Shown piece by piece: positions 1 to 9,159 of a stretch of 64,000 nt of DNA. Source of the stretch: an uncultured Drancourtella sp. (lineage in GTDB: Bacteria; Bacillota; Clostridia; Lachnospirales; Lachnospiraceae); assembly GCA_937880845.1 (NCBI GenBank), contig CALFLL010000055.1:58845-122844 (forward strand), written 5' to 3'. Position 1 is the first letter of the stretch, and every line of letters begins with the position of its first letter. The notes under the pieces were generated by a model that was not told the origin of the DNA, made no database searches, and was given only the letters and a program-made list of their open reading frames with translations. Both the position numbers and the translations under genes were made by a program.

Positions 1-1389
1 TCCTGTCAATGCCGGATTAATGATCGTGAAGAAGTTTGCAAATCCTACAACTGCCGTTACGATAATCGTAAATACAATCGTAATCTTTTCATTTTTAAAT
101 ACAACGAATGATTTCGGAATATTCTTATTACGTTTAAACTTGATAAATGCTGCCGCAATAAACATATAAGGAAGTGTCATGGCAACATTAACCATAGCAA
201 CCAAAATATTGAAGAACTGTGTCATTGTATCGCCACCCATTGAAATAAGAAGGATGAATACGATTACAACGGCTGCCTGGATCTTCAGAGCGAATTTTGG
301 CATTCCGTTATCCATTTTACAGAATTTTTCAGGAAGCAGTCCCTTCGGACTTCCTTCGATCAACTGTTTCAACGGAGAGTAGCTCAATGTGAATACAGCT
401 CCTGTAAGGGAAAGTAAGATGGAAAGTCCCATGATTCTTCCTACCCAGTTACCCATCTGGACACATACTGCTTCACTTGCTCCAAATGCAGCTCCAAGCT
501 GATATCCAAGATTATTCATGATAACATAGGAAGCATTTCCCTGATGTACTGTTTCTGCTGCAAGTGTATCGCTCCAGTTTGTAAAAATACCAACACAGAA
601 AATTCCAACGGAATATCCGATTGCAACGATAATTGCAGCAATCGTAAGACCTTTTCCGAAGTTCTTTTCCGGATTTTCCGTTTCGTCTACAAGTCCGCCT
701 ACCGCTTCTGTTCCGCCATATGCAAACAATGCATAAACAAGGAAAGATAACATAGCAAGAACACCTGCATAGTTTGGATTTGGTGATTCAATAAAGGATG
801 CTGCTGATGTAACCGGTTCTGCCAGTTCTCCGCCGTTTCCGATCAATACAAGAAGTGCTCCTGCGATTAAAACCACATTTAAAAGCATGCATGCGATTCC
901 ACCAATGGACGCAACTTTCTGGATATTTTTCATTCCTTTACTTGCAAAGAATGTAACAAGCAGAATAAAGATTACACCCAGTATACCTAATGTCTGTGTG
1001 GAAGTCAGTCCAAACAGACTCCATGTAGATGTTGTATCTGTTCCGAAAATCGCATTGGAAAGCGGAACCATAATTCCGGATGAAATATTTACGAGCCAGA
1101 TTACATAAGATGTATACCACATAAATGTTGCAACAAATGCATATTTTGTTCCGACTGATTTTTCCATCCAGGAAAAAATACCACCTTTTTCATCTTTGAA
1201 AGCAGAACCATATTCTGCAATCATAAATGCATATGGTACAAAGAATAAGATTGCTGATATGATAAAGAACGGAATTGCTCCATATCCCATCAGATAGAAA
1301 GAACGCGGCATATTGTTAAATCCATATACTGATGTAAAAATCATCAGGATCAAGCCGGCCATTGTTAGCTTTTTTGTTTTGTCTGACAT
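1..1389 (-). CDS. yjeM: YjeM-like glutamate/GABA-family amino acid permease (3' end missing)
   Basis: This is an integral membrane permease of the APC superfamily that runs off the left edge, so 463 codons are visible and the C-terminus is missing. The N-terminal part (MSDKTKKLTMAGLILMIFTS, then YGFNN and FYLMGYGAIPFF) and the stretch AYGGTEAVGGLVDETENPEK match what I know of Escherichia coli YjeM, a glutamate/GABA-antiporter relative of unproven substrate. About eleven hydrophobic segments are visible. The ATG has a GGGAGG ribosome site that overlaps the stop of the upstream aminopeptidase gene, 13 bp away, so the two are probably co-transcribed. Importing or exchanging amino acids fits a peptide-degrading partner. 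Family is confident; substrate is inference. Confidence 0.85.
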   Translation of the reverse strand, partial: MSDKTKKLTMAGLILMIFTSVYGFNNMPRSFYLMGYGAIPFFIISAILFFVPYAFMIAEYGSAFKDEKGGIFSWMEKSVGTKYAFVATFMWYTSYVIWLVNISSGIMVPLSNAIFGTDTTSTWSLFGLTSTQTLGILGVIFILLVTFFASKGMKNIQKVASIGGIACMLLNVVLIAGALLVLIGNGGELAEPVTSAASFIESPNPNYAGVLAMLSFLVYALFAYGGTEAVGGLVDETENPEKNFGKGLTIAAIIVAIGYSVGIFCVGIFTNWSDTLAAETVHQGNASYVIMNNLGYQLGAAFGASEAVCVQMGNWVGRIMGLSILLSLTGAVFTLSYSPLKQLIEGSPKGLLPEKFCKMDNGMPKFALKIQAAVVIVFILLISMGGDTMTQFFNILVAMVNVAMTLPYMFIAAAFIKFKRNKNIPKSFVVFKNEKITIVFTIIVTAVVGFANFFTIINPALTG

Positions 1390-1402
1390 GATTTTTCCTC
1401 CC

Positions 1403-2800
1403 TTAAGCTTCTGCTAAAAATGTCTTATAAGCTTTGACAGCTTCATAGATATCTGCTTTGCTGCTGATTTCATAAGGAGCGTGCATACAAAGAAGTGCAA
1501 TGCCGCTGTCAATAACTTCCATTCCATATTTTGCCATAATATAGGCAATCGTTCCGCCGCCTCCTACATCTACTTTTCCAAGTTCATCAAACTGATAGGC
1601 AACGTTTGCATTATCAAACATATTTCTTAATTTTGCTATGTATTCTGCGTTAGCATCGTTGGAGCCATTTTTTCCTTTTACTCCCGTAAATTTATTCATA
1701 GAAAGTCCTCTGCTGAAGAATCCGGAACTCCGTTTTTCATAACATTCTGCATAAAGAGGATCATATGCGGCACTTACATCTGAAGAAAGCATATGGGACG
1801 CTGCCAGAGCACGTCTTACTTTCAGATCTGACTCTCCTTCTGTCAAAGCGATTAGTTCTGCAACTGTATTTTCAAAAAATCTTGACTGCATACCAGTTGC
1901 ACCTACGCTTCCGATTTCTTCTTTGTCTACAAGGAGGCAGACCGCTGTCCGTTTCAGATTTTCGGATTCCAACATTGCAAAAATGGATGTAAATGCACAA
2001 ATCCTGTCGTCCTGTCCGTATCCGATGATCATACTGCGATCCAACCCAAGATCTCTTGCTTTTCCTGCCGGAACGATTTCAAGCTCCGCAGACTGGAAAT
2101 CTTCTTCGTCGATATGATAGTTTTGTTTCAATATATCAAGGATATTTGCCTTGATAGCTTCTTTTTCACTTTCATCCAGACTATCACATGCCTGTAAAGG
2201 TGTGTTTCCGATCAGTAAATCAAGATTTTCTCCTTCAATTACTTTTGATGCAGGTTTTTCCATCTGTCCTGCTGCAAGATGAACCAAAATATCCGTAACG
2301 GCAAAAACCGGATCTGTTTCATTTTCACCAATGCAGATATTTACGGTTTCTCCGCTCTTTAGCACAACTACGCCGTGAAGAGAAAGCGGCTGTGCAACCC
2401 ATTGATATTTTTTAATTCCGCCATAATAATGTGTATCCAGATATGCAAATCCTTCTTTTTCATATAATGGATTCTGCTTTACGTCGATTCTAGGAGAATC
2501 AATATGTGCGCCAAGAATGTTCATTCCTTTTGATATCGGTTCTTCTCCGATCTGGAACATTGCGATCATTTTATTCATGCACACAGCATACACCTTGTCA
2601 CCTTTTTGCAGATTTTCACCCTTTTCAATTACTTCCTGCAAATCTTTGTAACCGGCTTCTTTTGCCATTTCCACCGCAAGAGAAACACATTCCCGTTCGG
2701 TTTTTCCTGCATTCAGGCACTGTTTGTACCTTTCACAAACAGTATTTAACTCTTTCATTTCTTTTTCGCCGTATGATTTCCATACGTTTTCTTTTTCCAT
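1403..2800 (-). CDS. M18 family aminopeptidase
   Basis: A cytosolic zinc aminopeptidase of family M18 (aspartyl aminopeptidase/aminopeptidase I type), which removes N-terminal residues from peptides. The 465-residue length is normal. Metal-binding landmarks are visible: GAHIDSPR near residue 97, DKEEIGSVGATG near 290, and a C-terminal MHAPYEISSKAD segment. The ATG at 2800 follows GGAGGTGCTTAATC, an ideal ribosome site. It is the first gene of a probable two-gene operon with the downstream YjeM-like permease. A divergent XRE regulator starts 215 bp away and could control it, but no operator is evident. Confidence 0.9.
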   Translation of the reverse strand: MEKENVWKSYGEKEMKELNTVCERYKQCLNAGKTERECVSLAVEMAKEAGYKDLQEVIEKGENLQKGDKVYAVCMNKMIAMFQIGEEPISKGMNILGAHIDSPRIDVKQNPLYEKEGFAYLDTHYYGGIKKYQWVAQPLSLHGVVVLKSGETVNICIGENETDPVFAVTDILVHLAAGQMEKPASKVIEGENLDLLIGNTPLQACDSLDESEKEAIKANILDILKQNYHIDEEDFQSAELEIVPAGKARDLGLDRSMIIGYGQDDRICAFTSIFAMLESENLKRTAVCLLVDKEEIGSVGATGMQSRFFENTVAELIALTEGESDLKVRRALAASHMLSSDVSAAYDPLYAECYEKRSSGFFSRGLSMNKFTGVKGKNGSNDANAEYIAKLRNMFDNANVAYQFDELGKVDVGGGGTIAYIMAKYGMEVIDSGIALLCMHAPYEISSKADIYEAVKAYKTFLAEA

Positions 2801-2802
2801 GA

Positions 2803-3015
2803 TTAAGCACCTCCGTTTGACACATTTACTATATTTAATTTTAATAAAAATTTTATAAAAATCAATTTTTTGCTATTTTCTTGTAAAGAAATTTTTGATA
2901 TAATATGTATAATTTGGATAAAATTTTTGCTGTAATGCAAATGTATTTGGTGATTTGAAATAAAATCCACTTTCTTTTCATCCAAAAGTTTATTTATACG
3001 AAATGGAGGTTTAAA
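2803..3015. other. Divergent AT-rich intergenic region
   Basis: This very AT-rich stretch of about 210 bases separates the aminopeptidase/permease operon (leftward) from the XRE regulator gene (rightward) and must hold both promoters. TATAAT hexamers on the plus strand occur at 2899-2904 and 2908-2913, but neither has a good -35 at the right spacing. A GGAGGT ribosome site sits at 3004-3009 for the regulator. No clear palindromic operator was found. Confidence 0.4.
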
Positions 3016-3702
3016 ATGACAATAAACGAACAAGTGGGAAACAATATCAAAAAATACCGCATTGCTCACAATTATACTTTAAAAGAAATGAGCGCTCTTA
3101 TTCATAAAAGTTGTTCTACTCTTTCAAAATATGAAAGTGGCAGCATTCAAATCAGCATAGAAACCATTGAAGAATTTTCCAAAATTTTTCAAGTTCCCCT
3201 TGCCTGCTTTCTTCCTGTCACTTCCGAATCAGACGACACAAAGCGTGGGGAATTGTTCAAGACTTATTATATGTATACATACGATGGCCGCAGAAAGAAA
3301 ATTTTAAAAGGCATTATAGAAGAATTTTACACATCTTCTCCAAGTCTTCATTCTGTACAGCTTTTTTATGATGTGGATCAACTTGAAAACTTTAAAAAAT
3401 GCGGAGTCATTTATTCCGGTGAAAGTATGGTGTTTGGTCCATGGCAGAATTATCATCTAAAAAACCATTCCCAGTCTATGGAAGATATTTGGATGTGTGT
3501 ATTAAATACATTTTCTCAAACTGACAAAAAAACAGGCATTCTGTCCGGAATTTCTCAGTTGACCATGCAACCGGGTTCCCGCAAAGTCCTGATCACTTCA
3601 AAAATTGAAAAAGAAGATACTTTGATGGATGAATTATTATTTTCAAAAGAAGACATTCTCCTCGCAAAGAAATATAATATTTTCAGTGTACGGGAACAAT
3701 AA
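3016..3702 (+). CDS. XRE-family helix-turn-helix transcriptional regulator
   Basis: A 228-residue predicted DNA-binding protein. Residues about 8-62 form a Cro/C1-type helix-turn-helix (NNIKKYRIAHNYTLKEMSAL, then HKSCSTLSKYESG), followed by a C-terminal domain of about 150 residues that I do not recognise and which is not an obvious cupin or peptidase. The ATG is 6 bp after GGAGGT. The gene is divergent from the M18 peptidase/permease operon, a layout that suggests local regulation, although this is inference. A strong terminator follows its stop directly. Confidence 0.8.
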   Translation: MTINEQVGNNIKKYRIAHNYTLKEMSALIHKSCSTLSKYESGSIQISIETIEEFSKIFQVPLACFLPVTSESDDTKRGELFKTYYMYTYDGRRKKILKGIIEEFYTSSPSLHSVQLFYDVDQLENFKKCGVIYSGESMVFGPWQNYHLKNHSQSMEDIWMCVLNTFSQTDKKTGILSGISQLTMQPGSRKVLITSKIEKEDTLMDELLFSKEDILLAKKYNIFSVREQ

Positions 3703-3760
3703 CAAGACCATCTTTACAAAAATCCGATGTTTGATTTTTGTAAAGATGGTCTTGTTTTTT
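3703..3760 (+). terminator. Rho-independent terminator after the XRE regulator
   Basis: A near-perfect inverted repeat of about 22 bp per arm (ACAAGACCATCTTTACAAAA and its complement) is followed by six T residues on the plus strand. It starts at the regulator's stop codon. It may also stop transcription arriving from the convergent patatin gene, but the T-run on that strand is weak. Confidence 0.9.
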
Positions 3761-3783
3761 GATATTTCAAAATAATATATTTT

Positions 3784-4671
3784 TTATTTTTCCAGATACT
3801 TCAGAAGATTTTCGTACTGCTCTTTCATTTGTACATACCCGTGTTCATAAAAAGAAAGCAGCCTGTCATAGTTTTTTTCCAACCGAGAGATTGTTTTAAT
3901 CTTTGGACGTAACACAAAAACCTTTCCTTCCTGCTCCAACTGTTCAATCTGTTTCATCTGATGATTATAAACATATGGCCTTTTTAAAATTGTCTGTACC
4001 AAATTCGGATATTTTTTATAAGCTGAACGATAAATCTTTTCTTCACCCCGTGATATTTTTTTCTTTCTATATCCTTTGTTTCTTGTCAGGATAAGAATGA
4101 TTTTATTTCTTCCGCTTTTCAACGCATACTGCACGGGAACCGAATCCGCAAGTCCTCCGTCCAGATACGGAATTCCGTCTATACGCACAATCGGGGATGC
4201 AAGCGGCATACTGCTGGACGCACGTCCAATTTTCATGAGGCGATCTTTATTTTCATTTTCTTCCATATATTCTGCTCTTCCTGTTTCACAGTTTGTTGTC
4301 ACCATCTGACAGCGAATATCGGAATGAAAATACGTATCATAATCAAAAGGGATCAGTTCGTTTGGATATCTGTCAAAAATCATATCCATATCCATCAAAC
4401 TCTTTTCTTTGAACATTCTTCTGATACCCAAATAATAATCGTATTCTTTTTCCTTGTGAATCATACACTTTTTTGTTCTGCCAATCTGTTCCGATACATA
4501 CCCAAGTGCGTTACATGCTCCTGCCGAAACTCCAATCACATCGGTTGTATAAAAATTCTGTTCCATTAAAAAATCCAATGCTCCGGATGTAAAAACTCCT
4601 CTTGTGGCACCACCTTCCAACACAAGTGCTGCCGGAATCAGTCGTCGTTTTTCTGTCTTTTTTTCTTCCAT
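3784..4671 (-). CDS. Patatin-like phospholipase family protein
   Basis: A 295-residue predicted acyl hydrolase with the patatin Ser-Asp dyad. The oxyanion-hole motif EGGATRG lies at residues 19-25, the nucleophile elbow GVSAG has Ser49, and the catalytic Asp171 lies in DGG. Bacterial patatins of this short type (YjjU/RssA-like) act on lipids or acyl esters; the substrate here is unknown. No signal peptide is seen, so it is probably cytosolic or peripherally membrane-associated. The ATG has a GGAGGAATACAGCAT leader. The gene converges on the XRE regulator. Confidence 0.85.
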   Translation of the reverse strand: MEEKKTEKRRLIPAALVLEGGATRGVFTSGALDFLMEQNFYTTDVIGVSAGACNALGYVSEQIGRTKKCMIHKEKEYDYYLGIRRMFKEKSLMDMDMIFDRYPNELIPFDYDTYFHSDIRCQMVTTNCETGRAEYMEENENKDRLMKIGRASSSMPLASPIVRIDGIPYLDGGLADSVPVQYALKSGRNKIILILTRNKGYRKKKISRGEEKIYRSAYKKYPNLVQTILKRPYVYNHQMKQIEQLEQEGKVFVLRPKIKTISRLEKNYDRLLSFYEHGYVQMKEQYENLLKYLEK

Positions 4672-4695
4672 ATGCTGTATTCCTCCTGTTTTTAT

Positions 4696-4701
4696 ATTAT
4701 A
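4696..4701 (-). promoter_or_regulatory. Probable -10 box of the patatin gene
   Basis: Read on the minus strand this is TATAAT, about 25 bp upstream of the ATG. The -35 candidate 17 bp further upstream (CATTGT) is weak. Confidence 0.4.
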
Positions 4702-4734
4702 CCCGAATTTTCAGAAAGACAATGTTTTTTTATT

Positions 4735-4779
4735 TTGACAATGTAAAAAAGAGAACGTATAATTAACCGTATAATTAAA
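4735..4779 (+). promoter_or_regulatory. Promoter of the DUF1275-blaR1 operon with tandem -10 repeats
   Basis: A consensus TTGACA (4735-4740) is separated by 17 bp from TATAAT (4758-4763). The 12-bp unit CGTATAATTAAC is repeated immediately (4756-4767 and 4768-4779, 11 of 12 identical), giving a second TATAAT at 4770-4775. The -35 runs into ATGTAA, which partly resembles a BlaI half-site, but the dyad spacing is wrong by one base. I therefore do not call an operator here. Confidence 0.75.
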
Positions 4780-4799
4780 TTTTCAGGAAAGGCAAAAGG

Positions 4800-5486
4800 A
4801 TGATTATGATGCAACGTTCTGTTCAAATGTCCGAATCAATCCGCCTTGGTATACTGCTCGCCTTGTCCGGCGGTTTTATGGATGCATATTCTTATATTGA
4901 AAGAGGCCATGTCTTTGCCAATGCTCAGACAGGAAATATTCTTTTATTTGGTGTTCACCTGTCAGAGGGAAATCTACCTTTGGCCGTTCACTATTTTATT
5001 TCTGTTTTTGCTTTTGCTTTTGGAATTGCGTTAGCAGAAATGGTACATTTAAAAAAGGTTCCCCTGCTCCACTGGCGGCAGATTTCCGTGCTTTTGGAAG
5101 CTGTTATTTTACTAGGTGTTTCCTTTTTCCCACAAAATTTTAATCTTCCGGCAAATGTACTTACTTCGTTCGCCTGCGGCATCCAGGTAGAAAGTTTCCG
5201 TAAAATCCACGGAAACGGGATTGCTACTACCATGTGTATCGGAAATTTAAGAAGTGCTACACAAAATTTATTTCAATATATTCACACAAAAAAGGCAGTG
5301 CATTTAAAAAACTCTTTGTTATATTATGGTATTATTTTCTTTTTTGTTATCGGTGCCGTATCAGCAAATTTTTTCATTCAGATATGGAAAGAACGGGCTA
5401 TCATCTGCTCTTCTTTGCTTCTTTTTCTTGCCTTTTTACTTATGTTTTTCAATCATGAAAACCCTGAAGAAAACGGTGGTGACTAA
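4800..5486 (+). CDS. YoaK/DUF1275 family membrane protein
   Basis: A 228-residue integral membrane protein of the DUF1275 (YoaK) family, recognisable from ALSGGFMDAYSYIERGHVFA, then NAQTGNILLFG, and the central FACGIQVESFRKIHG. About six hydrophobic segments are visible. The function of the family is not established; a transporter role is often suggested. The ATG at 4800 lies 7 bp after AGGAAAGG; later ATGs at 4806 and 4809 are possible. blaR1 starts only 5 bp after its stop, so both genes are expressed from the strong upstream promoter. Confidence 0.85.
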   Translation: MIMMQRSVQMSESIRLGILLALSGGFMDAYSYIERGHVFANAQTGNILLFGVHLSEGNLPLAVHYFISVFAFAFGIALAEMVHLKKVPLLHWRQISVLLEAVILLGVSFFPQNFNLPANVLTSFACGIQVESFRKIHGNGIATTMCIGNLRSATQNLFQYIHTKKAVHLKNSLLYYGIIFFFVIGAVSANFFIQIWKERAIICSSLLLFLAFLLMFFNHENPEENGGD

Positions 5487-5491
5487 CGTCG

Positions 5492-7273
5492 ATGAGTTCA
5501 ATCGAATTTTTGCTATGTAATCTTTTTCTTACTATATTTGGCTGTATTTTTTTGCTTTTAAAGTACATTTTGAAAAAATGTATCACAGTAAAAGTGCAAT
5601 ATTTTCTGTGGTATCTTTTCGTATGTGCTTTATTTCTCCCTTTTATTCCTCATCAAATACTGACAGACAATTCTGTTTTTTTCAATCTAACATATCTTCT
5701 CCGCCAAACTGCTTCCCATACACTTTCTGCTTCTTCTTTTCAAAACAGCACTACTGTTTCCTCATCCCTCCCCGGCCATTCAGAGATTGCATCATCTCCT
5801 GCCTCTCTGGCTGCCTTTGATATGCTTTTTGCCGGAATATGGGTGATCGGATGTGTGATTTCTTTTCTCTTTCTGCTGTATCGTATGTTTCAAATATATA
5901 CAATCAAAAAATCGACTTATCTGATTTCATCCAAAACAGAACCCGATTTATATAGTATCTATATTTCCTGTATGAAAACCTTAAACATAAAACGTACCAT
6001 TCCATTATATGGATCTTGTCATCTCTCTTCTCCCGTATCATATGGAATCTTCCGTCCCTGCATTATAATTCCTCAGGATATGGATATTTTATTATCACCA
6101 AAAGAAATCCGGTTTGTCTTTCTGCATGAATTACAGCATTATAAACAAAAAGACAGCATTCTTAATGGACTAATCTGCATATTACAGATTCTTTACTGGT
6201 TTCATCCTTTTATCCGTTGCAGCTTTCATCTTCTTCAGAAAGATCGTGAAATCGCCTGTGACCATGCCGTCATTTGCACCATCGGACAAGAATATGCTGT
6301 TCCTTACGGATACGCTCTGCTTCAATATGCTTCCTGCATAAAACAAAGCTTGATTTTTTCTCCTTTCTCCGGCTTTGTCACAAAACATTCACTCCTCTCC
6401 CGCCGGATCAAAGAACTCGTTACTTATCGTCCGGATTCTTTTCTTCGCAGATTATCCGGTGCGGTGTTCTCTTTGATCCTATGTATTTTTTTAATCTTTG
6501 CAAGTCCATTTTTAAAGATTTCCGCTTTTACCAATTCGTCCTATCACTCTTTGGTAAGAAATGTGGAAACCATAGATCTTTCCTCTTATTTTCCGAATCA
6601 TTCCGGAACATTTGTCTTATATGATTCGTCGAAAAATCTATATCGGATCCATAATCCTTCTTTAAGCAGGAAACGTGTTTCTCCGGATTCCACTTTTAAA
6701 ATATATAGTGGTCTGTTTGCTCTGGAAGAACATCTGATTACACCGGAAGAATCTACACAAGACTGGAACGGAATTTCCTACCCTTTTGATACATGGAATC
6801 AGGATCAGACTTTTCATTCCGCCATGACAAATTCTGTAAACTGGTATTTTCAAAACCTTGATATGAAACTTGGTTATTCCAGACTTTCTTCCTACTATCG
6901 CAAAATTTCCTATGGAAACTGCGACCTCAGCTTTGGAATAAAAGATTACTGGGCAGAATCTTCCCTCAAAATTTCTCCTATGGAACAAGTAAACCTGTTA
7001 TCGGATCTTCTTCAAAACAAATGGCATTTTAACCCTCAAAATATACAGATATTCAAAGATGCCCTGTTCCTTTTTGATACTCCTTCAGGAGCTCTCTACG
7101 GAAAAACCGGTACCGGTCTTAGAAATGGCAAAAATGCAAACGGATGGTTTGTCGGGTTTCTTGAAAAAGGAGAACATTTTTATTGTTTTGCCACCAATCT
7201 TTCTGATTCTGATGGAAAAAGTGCATCGAAAATCACCATGGAAATTTTGGGTTCTTTACTCCTTCTGGATTAA
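5492..7273 (+). CDS. blaR1: BlaR1/MecR1-type sensor: M56 metalloprotease fused to a penicillin-binding sensor domain
   Basis: A 593-residue membrane sensor. In this family a beta-lactam acylates the extracellular sensor, activating the cytosolic metalloprotease and ending BlaI repression. Residues 1-345 hold four hydrophobic segments and the M56 zinc site HELQH (His212, Glu213, His216) with a later DREIACDHA ligand segment. Residues about 355-593 resemble a class D beta-lactamase/transpeptidase sensor with all three motifs intact: STFK (Ser400, Lys403), SVN (448-450) and KTGTG (538-542). Length is normal for BlaR1. The cognate BlaI lies 1.9 kb downstream rather than adjacent. No beta-lactamase gene is in the window, so the true inducer and targets may differ. 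Confidence 0.92.
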   Translation: MSSIEFLLCNLFLTIFGCIFLLLKYILKKCITVKVQYFLWYLFVCALFLPFIPHQILTDNSVFFNLTYLLRQTASHTLSASSFQNSTTVSSSLPGHSEIASSPASLAAFDMLFAGIWVIGCVISFLFLLYRMFQIYTIKKSTYLISSKTEPDLYSIYISCMKTLNIKRTIPLYGSCHLSSPVSYGIFRPCIIIPQDMDILLSPKEIRFVFLHELQHYKQKDSILNGLICILQILYWFHPFIRCSFHLLQKDREIACDHAVICTIGQEYAVPYGYALLQYASCIKQSLIFSPFSGFVTKHSLLSRRIKELVTYRPDSFLRRLSGAVFSLILCIFLIFASPFLKISAFTNSSYHSLVRNVETIDLSSYFPNHSGTFVLYDSSKNLYRIHNPSLSRKRVSPDSTFKIYSGLFALEEHLITPEESTQDWNGISYPFDTWNQDQTFHSAMTNSVNWYFQNLDMKLGYSRLSSYYRKISYGNCDLSFGIKDYWAESSLKISPMEQVNLLSDLLQNKWHFNPQNIQIFKDALFLFDTPSGALYGKTGTGLRNGKNANGWFVGFLEKGEHFYCFATNLSDSDGKSASKITMEILGSLLLLD

Positions 7274-7415
7274 AACTGTCCTTTTCTCACGTAAACCGGA
7301 AAAGAATCTTTAAATTTGTTGCAAACAGGGAGTTCCTCATGGTAAGATAAGCGTTAGGCAAAAACTCATAAACTTGAATACAGAATCTGAGAATAAGTAA
7401 AGGAGACTAAAAATT

Positions 7416-9056
7416 ATGATCAGTACAAATAATGTAACACTTCGTGTCGGGAAAAAAGCACTTTTTGAAGATGTCACGATCAAATTTACAGAAGGAAACT
7501 GTTATGGACTGATTGGCGCAAACGGAGCCGGAAAATCAACTTTTCTTAAAATCCTTTCCGGACAGTTGGAGCCAACCAACGGTGAAGTAATCATCACGCC
7601 GGGGGAACGTCTTTCTTTCCTTCAGCAGGATCATTTTAAATATGATGAATATATGGTTTTAGACACTGTTATTATGGGAAATGCACGTCTGTACGAAATC
7701 ATGAAAGAAAAAGAGGCATTATATGCCAAAGAAGATTTTACAGATGAAGATGGTATGAAAGCGAGTGAACTGGAAGGTGAATTTGCTACCATGAACGGCT
7801 GGGAAGCCGAATCAGACGCTTCCAACCTTTTAAACGGACTTGGCATTGAACCAGATCTTCACTATCAATATATGAAAAATCTGACAGGGTCCCAAAAAGT
7901 CAAAGTTCTTCTTGCGCAGGCTCTTTTTGGAAATCCGGATATTCTTCTCCTTGACGAACCTACCAACCATCTGGATCTTGATGCCATTGCATGGTTAGAA
8001 GAATTTTTGATCAATTTTGAAAACACGGTCATCGTCGTATCTCATGACCGTTACTTTTTAAATAAAGTCTGTACACAAATTGCAGATATCGATTACGGAA
8101 AAATCCAGCTTTATGCCGGAAATTATGATTTCTGGTATGAATCCAGCCAGCTTCTTATCCGTCAGATGAAAGAAGCCAATAAAAAGAAAGAAGAGAAAAT
8201 CAAAGAACTCAAAGAATTTATCTCCCGCTTCAGTGCCAATGCATCCAAGTCAAAGCAGGCTACTTCCCGAAAAAAAGCACTGGAAAAAATCCAACTTGAT
8301 GAAATCCGTCCTTCCAGCCGTAAATATCCGTACATTGATTTCCGTCCAAACCGTGAAATCGGAAATGAAGTACTTACTGTAGAAGGGCTTTCCAAAACTA
8401 TTGAAGGAGTAAAAGTGCTGGATAACTTGAGTTTTACGATAAACCGCGAAGATAAGGTTGCATTTGTCGGCGGAAATGAATTTGCAAAAACAACCTTGTT
8501 CCGCATCCTTTCCGGCGAAATCGAACCGGATGAAGGTACTTATAAATGGGGTATTACTACAACCCAGGCTTATTTTCCAAAAGACAGCGGAAAGGAATTT
8601 GAAAATGATTATACCATCACAGAATGGCTGACACAGTATTCCGAGGAAAAGGACGTGACATATGTACGTGGTTTCCTTGGCCGAATGCTTTTTGGCGGAG
8701 ACGATGGTGTAAAACGTGTCAATGTTCTTTCCGGTGGTGAAAAGGTACGCTGCCTTCTTTCCAAAATGATGATCTCCGGTGCCAATGTTCTTCTTTTTGA
8801 CGAACCTACCAACCATCTTGATATGGAATCCATTACCGCACTGAATAATGGTATGATCAAATTCCCGGGTGTGATCCTCTTTTCCTCCCGTGACCATCAG
8901 ATTGTGCAGACAACGGCAAACCGTATTATGGAAATCATGCCAAATGGTCAACTGATCGACAAAATCACAACTTATGATGAATATCTCGAAAGCGATGTAA
9001 TGGCAAGAAAACGCCAGACTTATTCCACAACAGAAGAAGAGGCTGAGGATAACTAA
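7416..9056 (+). CDS. ABC-F family ATPase (YbiT/YkpA-like) with atypical nucleotide-binding motifs
   Basis: A 546-residue soluble protein with two ABC ATPase domains joined by a charged linker (about residues 240-290) and no membrane segments, as in ABC-F translation factors that act at the ribosomal E site. NBD1 has a normal Walker A (GANGAGKST) and DEPTNHLD. Its signature is LTGSQ instead of LSGGQ, and the NBD2 P-loop is GGNEFAKTT, which lacks the usual GxGK glycines. NBD2 keeps LSGGE and DEPTNHLD. The ribosome site is AAGGAG. It lies between blaR1 and blaI, with a terminator after it. A role in antibiotic protection is possible but not shown. Confidence 0.88.
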   Translation: MISTNNVTLRVGKKALFEDVTIKFTEGNCYGLIGANGAGKSTFLKILSGQLEPTNGEVIITPGERLSFLQQDHFKYDEYMVLDTVIMGNARLYEIMKEKEALYAKEDFTDEDGMKASELEGEFATMNGWEAESDASNLLNGLGIEPDLHYQYMKNLTGSQKVKVLLAQALFGNPDILLLDEPTNHLDLDAIAWLEEFLINFENTVIVVSHDRYFLNKVCTQIADIDYGKIQLYAGNYDFWYESSQLLIRQMKEANKKKEEKIKELKEFISRFSANASKSKQATSRKKALEKIQLDEIRPSSRKYPYIDFRPNREIGNEVLTVEGLSKTIEGVKVLDNLSFTINREDKVAFVGGNEFAKTTLFRILSGEIEPDEGTYKWGITTTQAYFPKDSGKEFENDYTITEWLTQYSEEKDVTYVRGFLGRMLFGGDDGVKRVNVLSGGEKVRCLLSKMMISGANVLLFDEPTNHLDMESITALNNGMIKFPGVILFSSRDHQIVQTTANRIMEIMPNGQLIDKITTYDEYLESDVMARKRQTYSTTEEEAEDN

Positions 9057-9063
9057 ATGAAAT

Positions 9064-9091
9064 AAGGCTGACCGAAATGGTCAGCCTTTTC
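9064..9091 (+). terminator. Terminator after the ABC-F gene
   Basis: The hairpin AAGGCTGACC-gaaa-TGGTCAGCCTT is followed by a short T-rich run. It separates the ABC-F transcript from the blaI promoter, whose -35 starts within a base of it. Confidence 0.85.
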
Positions 9092-9140
9092 TTGACATTT
9101 TTTTCATACCGGTTTTATAATAATATTATTACACCCGTAA
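9092..9140 (+). promoter_or_regulatory. blaI promoter with a BlaI-type operator
   Basis: TTGACA (9092-9097), an 18-bp spacer and TATAAT (9116-9121) form a strong promoter. Just downstream, 9129-9140 reads TTACACCCGTAA, one mismatch from the TTACA-N2-TGTAA dyad known for BlaI/MecI operators. This predicts autorepression of blaI by blocking initiation. Confidence 0.75.
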
Positions 9141-9159
9141 GAGTTATTGGAGGAATTTT

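Noticed and set aside
4733..4748. BlaI operator in front of the DUF1275-blaR1 promoter
   Set aside because: GACA-A-TGTA has one spacer base instead of two and a mismatch in the first half, so it does not meet the dyad seen at the other sites.
8250..8951. Minus-strand open frame of 233 codons inside the ABC-F gene
   Set aside because: It is antisense to a conserved ATPase, has no ribosome site and encodes a low-complexity shadow protein.
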